A stretch of 5,592 nucleotides of DNA from an uncultured Bacilli bacterium (GTDB lineage: Bacteria > Bacillota_I > Bacilli_A > RF39 > UBA660). The notes below the pieces were generated by a model. The model was not told the DNA's origin and made no database searches. It saw nothing but the letters and a program-made list of their open reading frames with translations. This document shows positions 5,528 to 5,592 of this stretch, piece by piece. Location of the stretch: contig CALVRK010000071.1 of NCBI GenBank assembly GCA_944358565.1, forward strand, positions 1 through 5,592, read 5' to 3'. Every line of letters starts with the position of its first letter. Position 1 is the stretch's first letter. A program made the translations under genes and the position numbers.

Positions 5528-5547
5528 CCCCGCAGCAAGCTACGGGG
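5528..5547 (-). repeat. G+C-rich palindrome with CUUG tetraloop in the operon leader
   Basis: On the minus strand CCCCGTAG and CTGCGGGG enclose CTTG. As RNA this is an 8-bp stem with one U-G wobble and a C(U)(U)G-type stable loop. On the plus strand the same position is a C-A mismatch, so the fold is better in leftward transcripts. The G+C content is far above the surrounding DNA. It has the look of a REP-like repeat or an IS end, and it could be the 3' part of an upstream gene's terminator. On the plus strand it is followed by TATCTTTTTG, so it might also stop rightward transcripts. No second copy is in the window. Confidence 0.55.
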
Positions 5548-5561
5548 TATCTTTTTGTGCG

Positions 5562-5578
5562 ATGTCTTTTAAAGACAT
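5562..5578. repeat. Perfect 8-bp palindrome around a single base
   Basis: ATGTCTTT (5562-5569) and AAAGACAT (5571-5578) are exact complements around one central base. The size and symmetry suit a dimeric repressor operator at least as well as a hairpin, because a one-base loop cannot form without opening inner pairs. It lies about 70 bases upstream of the NlpC/P60 start. No clear -35/-10 pair is visible in 5496-5592, so the operon promoter probably lies outside the window. Confidence 0.45.
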
Positions 5579-5592
5579 ATATAATTGCTTAT

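Noticed and set aside
1..5592. CRISPR array, tRNA or rRNA genes
   Set aside because: No regularly spaced direct repeats, no cloverleaf-like tRNA pattern and no rRNA-like stretches were seen on either strand.

Overview
The window is AT-rich (roughly 30% G+C by eye). It uses TGA as a stop codon, TGG for tryptophan and strong AGAAGG/GGAGGT ribosome-binding sites. This fits a low-GC Bacillota (Firmicutes) genome read with the standard bacterial code. The gene types suggest a host-associated or gut lineage, but the sequence does not fix a species. Every supported gene is on the minus strand.

Right part (about 5592 to 2014): a tight three-gene cell-envelope operon, read right to left. First comes a membrane-anchored NlpC/P60-type cysteine peptidase (5495-4785). 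Five bases further on is a small predicted lipoprotein that also has a C-terminal transmembrane helix (4779-4102). Fifteen bases after that is a 690-residue secreted protein (4086-2014) with a signal peptide, a C39-like cysteine peptidase domain and a C-terminal beta-rich domain that may be a double-psi barrel. Two different cell-wall or protein hydrolases with a lipoprotein is the kind of set found in the conjugation module of Gram-positive integrative conjugative elements, where the wall must be opened locally for DNA transfer. No ATPase, coupling protein or relaxase is in the window, so this assignment is inferred. A leader with three consecutive hairpins precedes the first gene. A hairpin plus T-tract at 1913-1945 ends the operon.

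Left part (about 1900 to 1): two decayed insertion sequences lie downstream of that terminator. The first (about 1900-1505) is an IS200/IS605-type relic. Its tnpB, the family of RNA-guided nucleases, has lost its whole middle, so about 33 N-terminal residues are joined directly to about 21 C-terminal residues. Promoter, ribosome-binding site, start codon, an in-frame tail and candidate end hairpins survive. The second (about 1481-10) is an ISL3-family element. Its transposase carries two nearby compensating indels, giving in-frame stops just before the catalytic 'DDF' motif, and has lost its C-terminus with the expected catalytic glutamate. Neither element looks able to move by itself.

The main points of interest are the tnpB relic, which may keep only a guide-RNA-producing end; the paired frameshifts in the ISL3 transposase; and the unrecognised C-terminal domain fused to the C39-like peptidase.
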